Source of the DNA: Microbacterium sp. lyk4-40-TSB-66
GTDB taxonomy: Bacteria > Actinomycetota > Actinomycetes > Actinomycetales > Microbacteriaceae
Length of the DNA: 64,000 nucleotides
Assembly (NCBI RefSeq): GCF_030209475.1
Contig: NZ_JARVRW010000005.1
Span: 1-64,000 of the forward strand
Direction: 5' to 3'
The notes beneath the pieces were generated by a model, which worked only from the letters and a program-made list of their open reading frames with translations, was not told where the DNA came from and made no database searches. Below, in pieces: positions 57,139-64,000 of the stretch (the first letter of the stretch is position 1; the number at the start of each line of letters is the position of its first letter). Both the position numbers and the translations under genes were made by a program.

Positions 57139-57939
57139 TCATTCGCGCACCCCCTGGCGGCGACGGGCGACCAGCAGAGCGCCCGCGGCGAGGAGCACGA
57201 CACCGACGGCGCCGGACGTGAGCCAGGCGGCCGCATCGGCACCGGTGGCCGCGAGATCGGACCCTCCCGGGCGGGCGGCGGCCGAGCCCGTCGGCGACGG
57301 CGATGCGGACGCCGTCGGGATGGGTGCCGCGGTCGCCGTCGACGTGGGGGTCGGCGACGTGGTGACGGTCGGCGCGGGCGTCGCGGTCGCCGTCGGCGTG
57401 GGCGTCGGGGTGGGGACCGCGGTGAGGGGGAGCGAAATCGACGCCCCGGCGGCATTCGTCGTCACCTCTCCCGTCGTCGAGACCAGGCGCGCGGCCGAGA
57501 GCTCGATCCGCGCCGTACCGGCGGCGAGGACGCGCACGGGCACGCTCGCGAGGACGATCTGACCGGTGCTCGACAGACCCGGCGAGGTGCCGACGCGCGT
57601 GTGGCTGATCGTCACCTCACCCGGTGCGGCCACGGCGGAGGTGTAGCCCCCCTCCGGTCCGGTCGGGGCGTCGCCCGTCGGCTCGAGCAGAAGGTCGTCG
57701 GCCGACAACACGAGGTCGTAGGCGTACAGGTCGGTGACACCCGACCCGCGGACGGTGACGACGACGGTGTCCCCGACCGCGGCGGTCGTCGGGGCGACCT
57801 CCACGGTGAGGACGGCGGTCGGTGGGGCGGCGTGCGCCGCGGAGGCGACGGCGAGTGGCCCGAAAAGGGCGAGGCCCGCCGCGAGGGCGGCGCCGAAGCG
57901 GCGCATCCTCGCTCGGCGGAGAGATGTGGTCGTGGACAT
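57139..57939 (-). CDS. Cell-wall-anchored cohesin-domain protein (LAxTG signal)
   Basis: A 266-residue surface protein. Signal peptide (about 12-38), then a cohesin-like beta-sandwich (about 41-171: AAVGDTVVVTVRGSGVTDLYAY, EVTISHTRVGTSPGLSSTGQI), a Pro/Thr/Ala-rich wall-spanning linker (172-226), the sorting motif LAATG at 229-233, a membrane helix (239-258) and the RRR tail. LAxTG is the motif of actinobacterial class E sortases. The adjacent downstream gene encodes an amidase with a dockerin-like domain. The cohesin would thus present the amidase on the wall. ATG at 57939 gives the best signal peptide; GAGGAG lies 12 bases upstream. Confidence 0.85.
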   Translation of the reverse strand: MSTTTSLRRARMRRFGAALAAGLALFGPLAVASAAHAAPPTAVLTVEVAPTTAAVGDTVVVTVRGSGVTDLYAYDLVLSADDLLLEPTGDAPTGPEGGYTSAVAAPGEVTISHTRVGTSPGLSSTGQIVLASVPVRVLAAGTARIELSAARLVSTTGEVTTNAAGASISLPLTAVPTPTPTPTATATPAPTVTTSPTPTSTATAAPIPTASASPSPTGSAAARPGGSDLAATGADAAAWLTSGAVGVVLLAAGALLVARRRQGVRE

Positions 57940-58040
57940 GCGCGTGGAGGGCTCCTCGGGTGAGACGGGAACGATCGTCAGCCGCGGGGGCCTTTCAGCA
58001 TCCGATCGAAGGGGATGCTCAGACCTTGGCAGCGATACAT

Positions 58041-58079
58041 GTCCGACAAGTTGCGGGACGTTTCGCCGACGTGTCGGAC
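58041..58079. promoter_or_regulatory. Inverted repeat between cohesin and DUF2254 genes
   Basis: GTCCGACA at 58041-58048 and TGTCGGAC at 58072-58079 are perfect reverse complements 23 bases apart in the 209-base divergent region. They may be a regulator site; no candidate regulator is adjacent. Confidence 0.4.
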
Positions 58080-58135
58080 GGGAGGACGCCCATCCCCGGG
58101 CCGTCCAGCCCCGAACCGACCGGCACCCGTGGAGA

Positions 58136-58141
58136 TAACGT
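58136..58141 (+). promoter_or_regulatory. -10 box of a leaderless start (DUF2254 gene)
   Basis: TAACGT is followed by 7 bases (CGGCGGA) and then ATG at 58149. The GGCGGA could be read as a poor Shine-Dalgarno, but it abuts the ATG. Confidence 0.5.
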
Positions 58142-58148
58142 CGGCGGA

Positions 58149-59399
58149 ATGGCCACATCGACGCGCAGCTCCCTGGCATCCTTCTTCCTCCGTCTCGGAA
58201 GGCAGGTGTGGGTTCGGGCGGCGTCGTTCACCGTGATCGCCGTGCTGGTGGTGCTGGCGGCGCGGTTCATCGGCCCTCTCCTGCCGTTCTCGTTCAGCAT
58301 CGATCTGGCGGGCGACGCCGTCGACTCGATCCTGCAGATCATCGCCACCGCCATGCTCACCGTCAGCACCTTCTCGGTGACGGCCATGGTCACCGCCTTC
58401 TCGGCGGCGACCACGACGGCGACTCCCCGGTCGACGCAGCTGCTGATCGCCGACCCGACGTCGCAGAACGCCGTGTCGACGTTCATCGGCGCCTTCACGT
58501 TCTCGCTCGTCGGCATCATCGCCCTCTCCACGGGTTACTACGGCGGCCAGGGACGCACCATCCTCTTCGTCGCCACGCTCGTGATCATCGGCATCGTCGT
58601 GTTCACCCTGTTGCGGTGGATCTCCCACCTGTCGACGTTCGGCAGAATGGCCGACGTCATCGATCGCGTCGAGACGGCGGCCGGAGCCTCCCTCGAGCGG
58701 CACGCGGAATCGCCGACCTTGGGCGCGCGACCCGGCGTCGCCGTCCCCCCGGTCACCGCCGCGGTGCACGCCGAAGACGTCGGGTACGTCACGCACATCG
58801 ACGTCGCCGGGCTCGACCGCCTGACGCACCGGCACGACATCGACATCCACGTGCGGGCGACCCCCGGACGTATGACCGACGCCCGGTTGCCCCTGGCCGA
58901 GGTCGTCGGCGACGTCGACCATGACGTCGTGGCCGGCGTCCGGCGTGCGTTCCGCGTCGAGAACCATCGCACGTACGAGCAGGATCCCCGGTTCGGTGTG
59001 ATCGCCCTGAGCGAGATCGGCAGCCGCGCGCTGTCCCCTTCGACGAACGACCCCGGCACCGCGATCGAGGTACTCGCCGCTCTTCAGCGCGTCCTGACGA
59101 GGGCGTTGCGCGTGGACGCCCGCCCCGAGGTGGAGTACGAGCGGGTGTACGTCACCGCGCCCCGCCTGCCCGACCTTCTCGACGATGGATTCCGCCCTCT
59201 CGCGCGCGATGGGGCCACGATCATCGAGGTGCAGATACGGCTGCAGAAATGCCTCGCCTCGCTCGCCGCGACCGCCCCCGATCGCGCCGGGGTGTTCCGG
59301 GATGCCGCGCGCGCGGCGTACGAACGCAGTCGGCGCGAGCTCGACCGCGCCGACGGGCAGACGCTGCGCGCGGCGGCGCGCGAGGCGTGGGGGCGCTGA
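58149..59399 (+). CDS. DUF2254 family membrane protein
   Basis: A 416-residue predicted integral membrane protein of the DUF2254 family, function unknown. Three to four hydrophobic segments lie in the first 190 residues (AASFTVIAVLVVLAARFIGPLL; FVATLVIIGIVVFTLLRWI) and TAFSAATTTATPRSTQLLI is the family signature. The C-terminal half is soluble and contains PSTNDPGTAIEVLAAL, also a family mark. The first segment begins right after a basic N-terminus. Start follows the leaderless rule. It is followed by DUF4012 after 75 bases. Confidence 0.9.
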   Translation: MATSTRSSLASFFLRLGRQVWVRAASFTVIAVLVVLAARFIGPLLPFSFSIDLAGDAVDSILQIIATAMLTVSTFSVTAMVTAFSAATTTATPRSTQLLIADPTSQNAVSTFIGAFTFSLVGIIALSTGYYGGQGRTILFVATLVIIGIVVFTLLRWISHLSTFGRMADVIDRVETAAGASLERHAESPTLGARPGVAVPPVTAAVHAEDVGYVTHIDVAGLDRLTHRHDIDIHVRATPGRMTDARLPLAEVVGDVDHDVVAGVRRAFRVENHRTYEQDPRFGVIALSEIGSRALSPSTNDPGTAIEVLAALQRVLTRALRVDARPEVEYERVYVTAPRLPDLLDDGFRPLARDGATIIEVQIRLQKCLASLAATAPDRAGVFRDAARAAYERSRRELDRADGQTLRAAAREAWGR

Positions 59400-59462
59400 G
59401 GGCGCAGATCGGAGTTCACCGACACGTTCACCGGCTATGAGCGGGAGGTCATGTGACCCCCG

Positions 59463-59468
59463 TATCCT
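59463..59468 (+). promoter_or_regulatory. -10 box of a leaderless start (DUF4012 gene)
   Basis: TATCCT is followed by 6 bases (CGGGCC) and then GTG at 59475, with no Shine-Dalgarno sequence. Confidence 0.55.
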
Positions 59469-59474
59469 CGGGCC

Positions 59475-61448
59475 GTGATCTCGGAGACGTCGCCCGCCAC
59501 CCGTTCCGCCACCCGCGGTCGCCGGCGTATCGCCGCAGACCCCCTGACACCCCGGCAGCCTCTCGCGCGCCACGCCTCCGCCGAGACGGCCGCGCAGAGG
59601 CGGCGCCGCCGAGCATCCGTCGTGCTGCCGGCCATCGGTGGTCCCCTCCTGGTCGTCGCGACCGTCGCGCTCGCGACCGCGGGGATCTTCGCATGGCAGG
59701 TGACCCAGGTGCGCGACGACCTCGAGGCGGCGATGGAGCAGTCGTCGCTGCTCGTCCGCGCGGCCGCGCGCGGCGACGTCGACGGGATCGAGCAGTCCGG
59801 CAACGACATCGTCGCCCGGGCGCAACGCGCCCACGAAACGGCGGAGGGACCGCTGTGGGATCTCGCCGCGCAGGTCCCGGCGGCCCGGAACAACGTGCTC
59901 GCGGTGCGCTCCGTCACCGACATCGCCTACACGCTCACCTCGCAGACACTGCCTCCCGTCCTGGACATGATGTCGGCGTCCAGCGAGGGCACCGACGCAC
60001 AGGCGATCAATCTGAAGCCGTTCCTCAACGCCGGCACCGTCATCCCCACGGTGCTCACCTCGTTCGACGAGGCCACGCGCATCGCCGCGGCGATGGACCG
60101 GACCGACGTCGTCCCGCAGATCTCGGAACCCGTGGACGAACTCGTGGGCCTCATCGCGCAGGCCACCCCGATCCTGCAGACCGTCGAGCAACACCTGCCC
60201 GCGCTCCTCCACGCCGCCGGTGCCGACCGGCCGATGCTGTACCAATTGATGATCCAGACCCCCGCCGAGATCCGCGCGACCGGCGGCGGGGTGGCGCAGT
60301 GGCTGGTGCTGCAGGTCGACGGCGGCAGAGTCGACCTCCTCAGCCAGGACACGGGCACGGATCTGATGTACGTGGACCTGCCCGCCCGGGGGTTCGACAC
60401 GGAGAACGGCTCGCTCCTCCGCCTCGCCGACGAGACGCGCGAGCTCTACCCCGCGGAGCTGACCAACTGGTCGTCGAACTTCAACATGAGCCCGCATTTC
60501 CCGACCGCGGTCGAACTCTTCCAGACCACTCGTGACTGGACCGAGAAACCACGCTTCGACGGCGTCATCTCCATCGACCCCGTCGTGCTCGCGCACCTGC
60601 TCGAGGCCACCGGCCCCCTGACGCTCGCCTCGGGCGAAGTCGTCGACTCCGGCAACGCGGCATCCGTCCTGATGAGCGAACCGTACGAACGGTTCGGCAT
60701 GGACAATGCGGCGATGGACGCCTACTTCAACGAGGTCAGCGCCGGGATGTTCGCCAAGCTCACCAGCAGCCAGTGGGACATCGGCGCGATGTGGACGCAG
60801 GTCGTGCGCAGCGCGGAGGAAGGACGCATCCTCGCCTGGTTCGACGACGCCTCGCTCGAAGACCTCGCCCACCAGTACGGCCTCGACGGAACGCTGCGCG
60901 AAGACAACGCCGAGGCCACCCAGCTCGGGATCTATTTCAACGACTACTCCATCGGAAAACTCGAGTACCACCTCACCTACTCGCAACGAGCCAGCTGCGA
61001 TGCCGACCGCCGGACGATGACGGTCTCGATGGATCTGCGGAGCACGATCACGGATGCCATCAAGAGCGGCTACACCCTGGGCCTGCGCAACATCGAGCGC
61101 GGGATCGACCAGAGGACGATGATGCTCGACGTGCTGTTCTTCGCCCCACCCGGGGGTGAGATCCTGTCGACCACGCCCGACATCGGCGATTGGTGGGACC
61201 CGCGTTTCCGCGACCGCTCAGGGTCCGACCACGACAATCCCGCCGAGAGTCGGACGCTGCTGCTGGCCGAGGGGGAAGCGCGCACCGTGTCCTACACGGT
61301 CCAGTTGCCCAAGGGCGACCTCGGTCCCCTCGAGCTGCGACACACCCCGGGCGCGCACGACACCGCCGTCACGATCGACGCGAACTGCACTCCCCTGTTC
61401 GGCAGCCCGGAGGGGTCGGACAACCTCAGGTTGTCGACGATCGGCTGA
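59475..61448 (+). CDS. DUF4012 domain-containing membrane protein
   Basis: A 657-residue protein with a basic cytoplasmic N-terminus, a single transmembrane segment at about 49-75 and a large extracellular DUF4012 region. RPMLYQLMIQTPAEIRATGGGVAQW is close to the family pattern (FLVLfQNNAElRatGG). DUF4012 proteins are common in actinobacterial surface-polysaccharide loci but their biochemical role is unknown. GTG at 59475 fits a leaderless transcript. The C-terminal 200 residues form a beta-rich tail (LVLQVDG, EYHLTYSQRASC). No catalytic motif is recognised. Confidence 0.87.
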   Translation: MISETSPATRSATRGRRRIAADPLTPRQPLARHASAETAAQRRRRRASVVLPAIGGPLLVVATVALATAGIFAWQVTQVRDDLEAAMEQSSLLVRAAARGDVDGIEQSGNDIVARAQRAHETAEGPLWDLAAQVPAARNNVLAVRSVTDIAYTLTSQTLPPVLDMMSASSEGTDAQAINLKPFLNAGTVIPTVLTSFDEATRIAAAMDRTDVVPQISEPVDELVGLIAQATPILQTVEQHLPALLHAAGADRPMLYQLMIQTPAEIRATGGGVAQWLVLQVDGGRVDLLSQDTGTDLMYVDLPARGFDTENGSLLRLADETRELYPAELTNWSSNFNMSPHFPTAVELFQTTRDWTEKPRFDGVISIDPVVLAHLLEATGPLTLASGEVVDSGNAASVLMSEPYERFGMDNAAMDAYFNEVSAGMFAKLTSSQWDIGAMWTQVVRSAEEGRILAWFDDASLEDLAHQYGLDGTLREDNAEATQLGIYFNDYSIGKLEYHLTYSQRASCDADRRTMTVSMDLRSTITDAIKSGYTLGLRNIERGIDQRTMMLDVLFFAPPGGEILSTTPDIGDWWDPRFRDRSGSDHDNPAESRTLLLAEGEARTVSYTVQLPKGDLGPLELRHTPGAHDTAVTIDANCTPLFGSPEGSDNLRLSTIG

Positions 61449-61689
61449 GATCGACTCCACGCGACCGCTCTCGCGGGTGGAGGCGCGACGTCGCAACCGA
61501 CGGGCGCCGCAGATGCCCGAAGCGGGGCGCCCGAGCGGTCCTCGCCACCGCCCGTCTGGACGGAGGGTAGGGCCGGGTTATCGATCTGCCCAGGAGAAGT
61601 GCACCGCCCTGGACGCGCACCGACGAGCGGCGTAGACCGAGAACATCACCCCCACGACCCGCCGGGCCGTCTGAGATGAGGAGGCCATC

Positions 61690-61914
61690 ATGCTCGTCAC
61701 ACCCCTGTCAGCGCAGATCGTTCTGGCCGTCTTCGCGCTCGTCTACGCGGCATCCATCTTCGCCACCGTCGTCGCCGTGCGGGACCGGTACTCGGCGCCC
61801 GGGCTCAAGGCCACCTGGGCGGTCGCGCTGCTGCTGCTGCCGCCGGTCGGGCTCGTCGCGTGGGAGGCCTCGCGCGTCGTGGAGCACCGCGCGGCCCGTC
61901 TCGCGCACGTGTAG
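61690..61914 (+). CDS. Small membrane protein (PLDc_N-like)
   Basis: A 74-residue protein with two hydrophobic segments (QIVLAVFALVYAASIFATVV and TWAVALLLLPPVGLVAW) joined by a short charged loop. The second segment, with PPVGLVAW, resembles the phospholipase D nuclease N-terminal (PLDc_N) helix pair found in small actinobacterial membrane proteins. ATG at 61690 follows GAGGAGG, a strong ribosome site. No function can be assigned. Confidence 0.7.
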   Translation: MLVTPLSAQIVLAVFALVYAASIFATVVAVRDRYSAPGLKATWAVALLLLPPVGLVAWEASRVVEHRAARLAHV

Positions 61915-61915
61915 C

Positions 61916-61950
61916 GCGCGGCGGGACACGGCCGCCCCACTCCGCCGCGC
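61916..61950. terminator. Terminator between small membrane protein and HAD genes
   Basis: GCGCGGCGG at 61916-61924 pairs with CCGCCGCGC at 61942-61950, a 9-bp stem located between convergent genes. Confidence 0.55.
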
Positions 61951-61976
61951 TCAGGGCCTGGGGCGCATGCCGCGCG

Positions 61977-62873
61977 TCAGAGCGAGCGGAGTGCGGCGGC
62001 GACCCCGCCCTCGCTGACCGACAGGCCCACCTCGCCGGCCGCGGCGTGCACCTCGGGCGGGCCCTGGTGCATCGCGATCGCGCGACCGCCGTTGCGCACC
62101 GCCCACTGCATCATCTCGATGTCGTTGCGTCCGTCGCCCATCACGAGAACCCGATCGGGCACGATGTCGAGCCATGCGCGCACGCGCTCGAGCGCCGTCG
62201 ACTTGTCGACCCCCTGCGGGGCGATGTCGAGCCACGCCGTCCACCCGATCGCGTACGACACCTGGGTGAGGCCGATGCGCTCGACCAGCTGCAGGAAGTC
62301 CTGGTCGGTCTGCTCGGGAGCGACCACCACGACACGGCAGACGCGCTGATCCGACAGACGCTCGAAGGGCACCCTGTTGGCACCCACCAGGTTCCAGTCG
62401 TCGAGGTAGTCGGTGAACAGGCGCGTGCCGTCGGGCAGCTCGACCAGGAAGTGCGCACCGGCCAGGTGCTCCCCCAGCAGGGCGAGGACCTCGGTGGGGT
62501 CAAACGTCTCGACGTGGGCGCGCTCGTAGACCGCGGATCGTTCGTCGCCGACGCGCCGCATGATCACGGCGCCGTTCGAGCAGACCGCGTACTCGGGACG
62601 GATGCCGAGGCGGCCCATGATCGTGTGGGTGCTGTCCCAGCTGCGGCCGGTGGCGAGCATCACCTCGTGCCCCACCGCGGCGGCGTCCGAGACCGCCTCC
62701 ACCACCCCGGGGCTGAGGGTGTCGTCTTCGAGCAGGACGGTGCCGTCGATGTCGAGGGCGATGAGCATGCGTCCGACGTGCGCGTCGGCCAGGTCGGCGA
62801 CGACATCGGCCGCCTCCTGCTTCGGCGCGCTCTCGACGGCGCCGGTGTCGGGGAGGGCGGCCTCGTCGCTCAC
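61977..62873 (-). CDS. HAD family (Cof-type) phosphatase
   Basis: A 298-residue haloacid dehalogenase-type hydrolase of the Cof subfamily, which dephosphorylates small phosphorylated metabolites. Motif I is [11 protein letters not shown] with catalytic Asp41 and Asp43; motif II is in [10 protein letters not shown], motif III Lys is in GVDKSTALE and motif IV is [17 protein letters not shown] at 62873 overlaps the serS stop by 4 bases, so it is co-translated with seryl-tRNA synthetase. A serS-HAD pairing is a common actinobacterial gene order; the metabolic link is unknown. The first 35 residues are a non-conserved extension. Confidence 0.9.
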   Translation of the reverse strand: MSDEAALPDTGAVESAPKQEAADVVADLADAHVGRMLIALDIDGTVLLEDDTLSPGVVEAVSDAAAVGHEVMLATGRSWDSTHTIMGRLGIRPEYAVCSNGAVIMRRVGDERSAVYERAHVETFDPTEVLALLGEHLAGAHFLVELPDGTRLFTDYLDDWNLVGANRVPFERLSDQRVCRVVVVAPEQTDQDFLQLVERIGLTQVSYAIGWTAWLDIAPQGVDKSTALERVRAWLDIVPDRVLVMGDGRNDIEMMQWAVRNGGRAIAMHQGPPEVHAAAGEVGLSVSEGGVAAALRSL

Positions 62874-64000
62874 GCGATCGGCTCCATGACCTCGAGCCCG
62901 CCGAGGTACGGTCGCAGCACCTCGGGAACCGTGACCGACCCGTCGGGCCGTTGGTGCGTCTCGAGCAGGGCGACGATCCACCGGGTGGTGGCGAGCGTGC
63001 CGTTCAGCGTCGCGACGGGCTGGGTCTTGCCCCCGCCCTCCGGCCGGAACCGCGTCTCGAGTCGACGCGCCTGGTAGGTCGTGCAGTTCGACGTGCTCGT
63101 GAGCTCGCGGTAGGCGTCTTGCGTGGGCACCCACGCCTCGATGTCGAACTTGCGCGCGGCGCTGGAGCCCAGGTCACCGGCGGCGACGTCGATCACGCGG
63201 TAGGCGAGGCCGAGGTCTTGCAGCATGGCTTCCTGCATCGCGACCAGGCGGTCGTGCTCGGCCTCGGCGGCGGCCGGGTCGATGTAGACGAACATCTCGA
63301 GCTTGTTGAACTGGTGCACGCGGATGATGCCGCGGGTGTCTTTGCCGTACGAGCCGGCCTCGCTGCGGTAGCAGGTGGACCAACCGGCGTAGCGCTTCGG
63401 GCCCCGCTCGAAGTCGAGGATCTCGTCCATGTGGTAGCCGGCGAGCGGCACCTCGCTCGTGCCCACGAGGTAGAGGTCTTCCTTCGGCAGGTGATACACC
63501 TCGTCGGCGTGCTGGCCGAGGAAGCCGGTGCCGCGCATGACCTCGGGACGCACGAGCGTCGGCGGGATCATCGGGGTGAACCCGGCCTGCAGCGCGCGGT
63601 CGAGCGCCAGGGTCATCAGCGCGAGTTCGAGGCGCGCACCGATGCCGGTGAGGAAGTAGAAGCGGCTGCCCGAGACCTTCGTCCCGCGCTCCATGTCGAT
63701 CGCGCCGAGCTTCTCGCCGAGGGCGAGGTGGTCGAGCGGCTCGAAGTCGTAGGCGGGGATCTCGCCGTGGGTGCGGAGGGTGACGAAGTTCTCTTCGCCG
63801 CCCGCGGGCACGCCCTCGATGACGATGTTCTCGATCTTCGCCAGCGCCGCATCGGCTGCGGCCTCGGCCTCGCCGACGGCGTGCTGCGCCGACTTGACCT
63901 GTTCGCTCAGCTGTTTCGCCTCGGCGACGAGGGCGGCCTTCTCTTCTTTCGGCGCCTGCGCGACGCGCTTGCCGTGCGCGTTCTGTGCGGCGCGCAGCTC
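62870..64000 (-). CDS. serS: Seryl-tRNA synthetase, 5' end beyond window
   Basis: Class II aminoacyl-tRNA synthetase that charges serine onto tRNA-Ser. The visible 376 codons cover the second half of the N-terminal coiled-coil tRNA arm ([20 protein letters not shown] and on) and the whole catalytic domain: [13 protein letters not shown], motif 2 region [41 protein letters not shown] and motif 3 [15 protein letters not shown]. The N-terminal part (about 45 residues) lies past position 64000, so no start is visible. A downstream HAD phosphatase gene overlaps the stop by 4 bases. Two tRNA-Ser genes lie within 10 kb. Confidence 0.97.
   Translation of the reverse strand, partial: ELRAAQNAHGKRVAQAPKEEKAALVAEAKQLSEQVKSAQHAVGEAEAAADAALAKIENIVIEGVPAGGEENFVTLRTHGEIPAYDFEPLDHLALGEKLGAIDMERGTKVSGSRFYFLTGIGARLELALMTLALDRALQAGFTPMIPPTLVRPEVMRGTGFLGQHADEVYHLPKEDLYLVGTSEVPLAGYHMDEILDFERGPKRYAGWSTCYRSEAGSYGKDTRGIIRVHQFNKLEMFVYIDPAAAEAEHDRLVAMQEAMLQDLGLAYRVIDVAAGDLGSSAARKFDIEAWVPTQDAYRELTSTSNCTTYQARRLETRFRPEGGGKTQPVATLNGTLATTRWIVALLETHQRPDGSVTVPEVLRPYLGGLEVMEPIA

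Noticed and set aside
57978..60986. A 1002-codon open frame on the minus strand
   Set aside because: It lies opposite DUF2254 and DUF4012, both with recognisable family motifs, and its translation is charged, low-complexity and without motifs. High-GC DNA makes such long antisense frames common.
1..64000. CRISPR arrays, insertion sequences or prophage genes
   Set aside because: No regularly spaced repeats, no transposase or integrase motifs and no phage structural proteins were seen on reading both strands.

Overview
The window is 64 kb of very GC-rich DNA (about 70% by eye) with dense, short-gap gene packing. Many genes overlap their neighbour by 4 bases (GTGA or ATGA), GTG starts are common, and TANNNT -10 boxes often sit 6-7 bases before the start codon. 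Together with the LAxTG sorting signal, the DUF6510 protein and the tRNA-Ser/serS neighbourhood, this points to the chromosome of an actinobacterium, most likely a Microbacteriaceae member such as Microbacterium. That assignment is inference from style, not a database match. I see no mobile element, phage gene or CRISPR array.

Layout. 0.4-7.8 kb: a divergent seven-gene glycan cluster (six glycosyltransferases and one WcbI-like putative acetyltransferase). 7.9-15.6 kb: an alpha-glucoside utilisation locus (GH13 alpha-glucosidase, MalFG-type permeases, lipoprotein binding protein, divergent ROK regulator with a dyad operator, second GH13 enzyme). 15.7-19.7 kb: a CitB/DpiA-type two-component system divergent from a CitMHS carboxylate transporter. 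19.9-21.8 kb: an acyltransferase-3 membrane protein and a flavin reductase-like protein. 21.9-26.2 kb: a tight four-gene operon converging on HMG-CoA (MaoC-like hydratase, CaiB CoA-transferase, HMG-CoA lyase, degradative HMG-CoA reductase). 26.3-38.7 kb: a GAF-PucR regulator, an M20 amidohydrolase, a Dpp-type ABC importer with a permease-ATPase fusion, a hydantoinase A-like protein and a DUF917 protein, with a second PucR regulator divergent. 38.8-47.3 kb: a PPOX flavoprotein, a PDR-type reductase, an amine/amino-acid catabolic run (amidohydrolase, ornithine cyclodeaminase family, PaiB-like, sarcosine oxidase-like) and a regulator made of two IclR-type modules. 47.4-53.2 kb: DUF808, a molybdopterin oxidoreductase with its flavin reductase and DUF6510, three small exported proteins, and a large membrane protein whose 3' end overlaps the last of these convergently. 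53.3-64 kb: two tRNA-Ser genes, an LCP cell-wall ligase, a secreted dockerin-bearing amidase next to an LAxTG-anchored cohesin, DUF2254, DUF4012, a small membrane protein, a HAD phosphatase and serS, which runs off the right edge.

How the genes work together. The GH13/ABC/ROK locus imports and hydrolyses alpha-glucosides under ROK control. The CitMHS/two-component pair senses and imports a metal-carboxylate. The 22-37 kb block looks like one inducible catabolic island: import by Dpp, opening or deacylation by HyuA/DUF917/M20, and, if linked, carbon flow through HMG-CoA to acetoacetate and acetyl-CoA. The most striking signal is the adjacent dockerin-amidase and sortase-anchored cohesin genes, which look like a minimal two-protein system for docking an enzyme on the cell surface. 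A second global feature is the repeated leaderless-promoter layout at eight or more genes.
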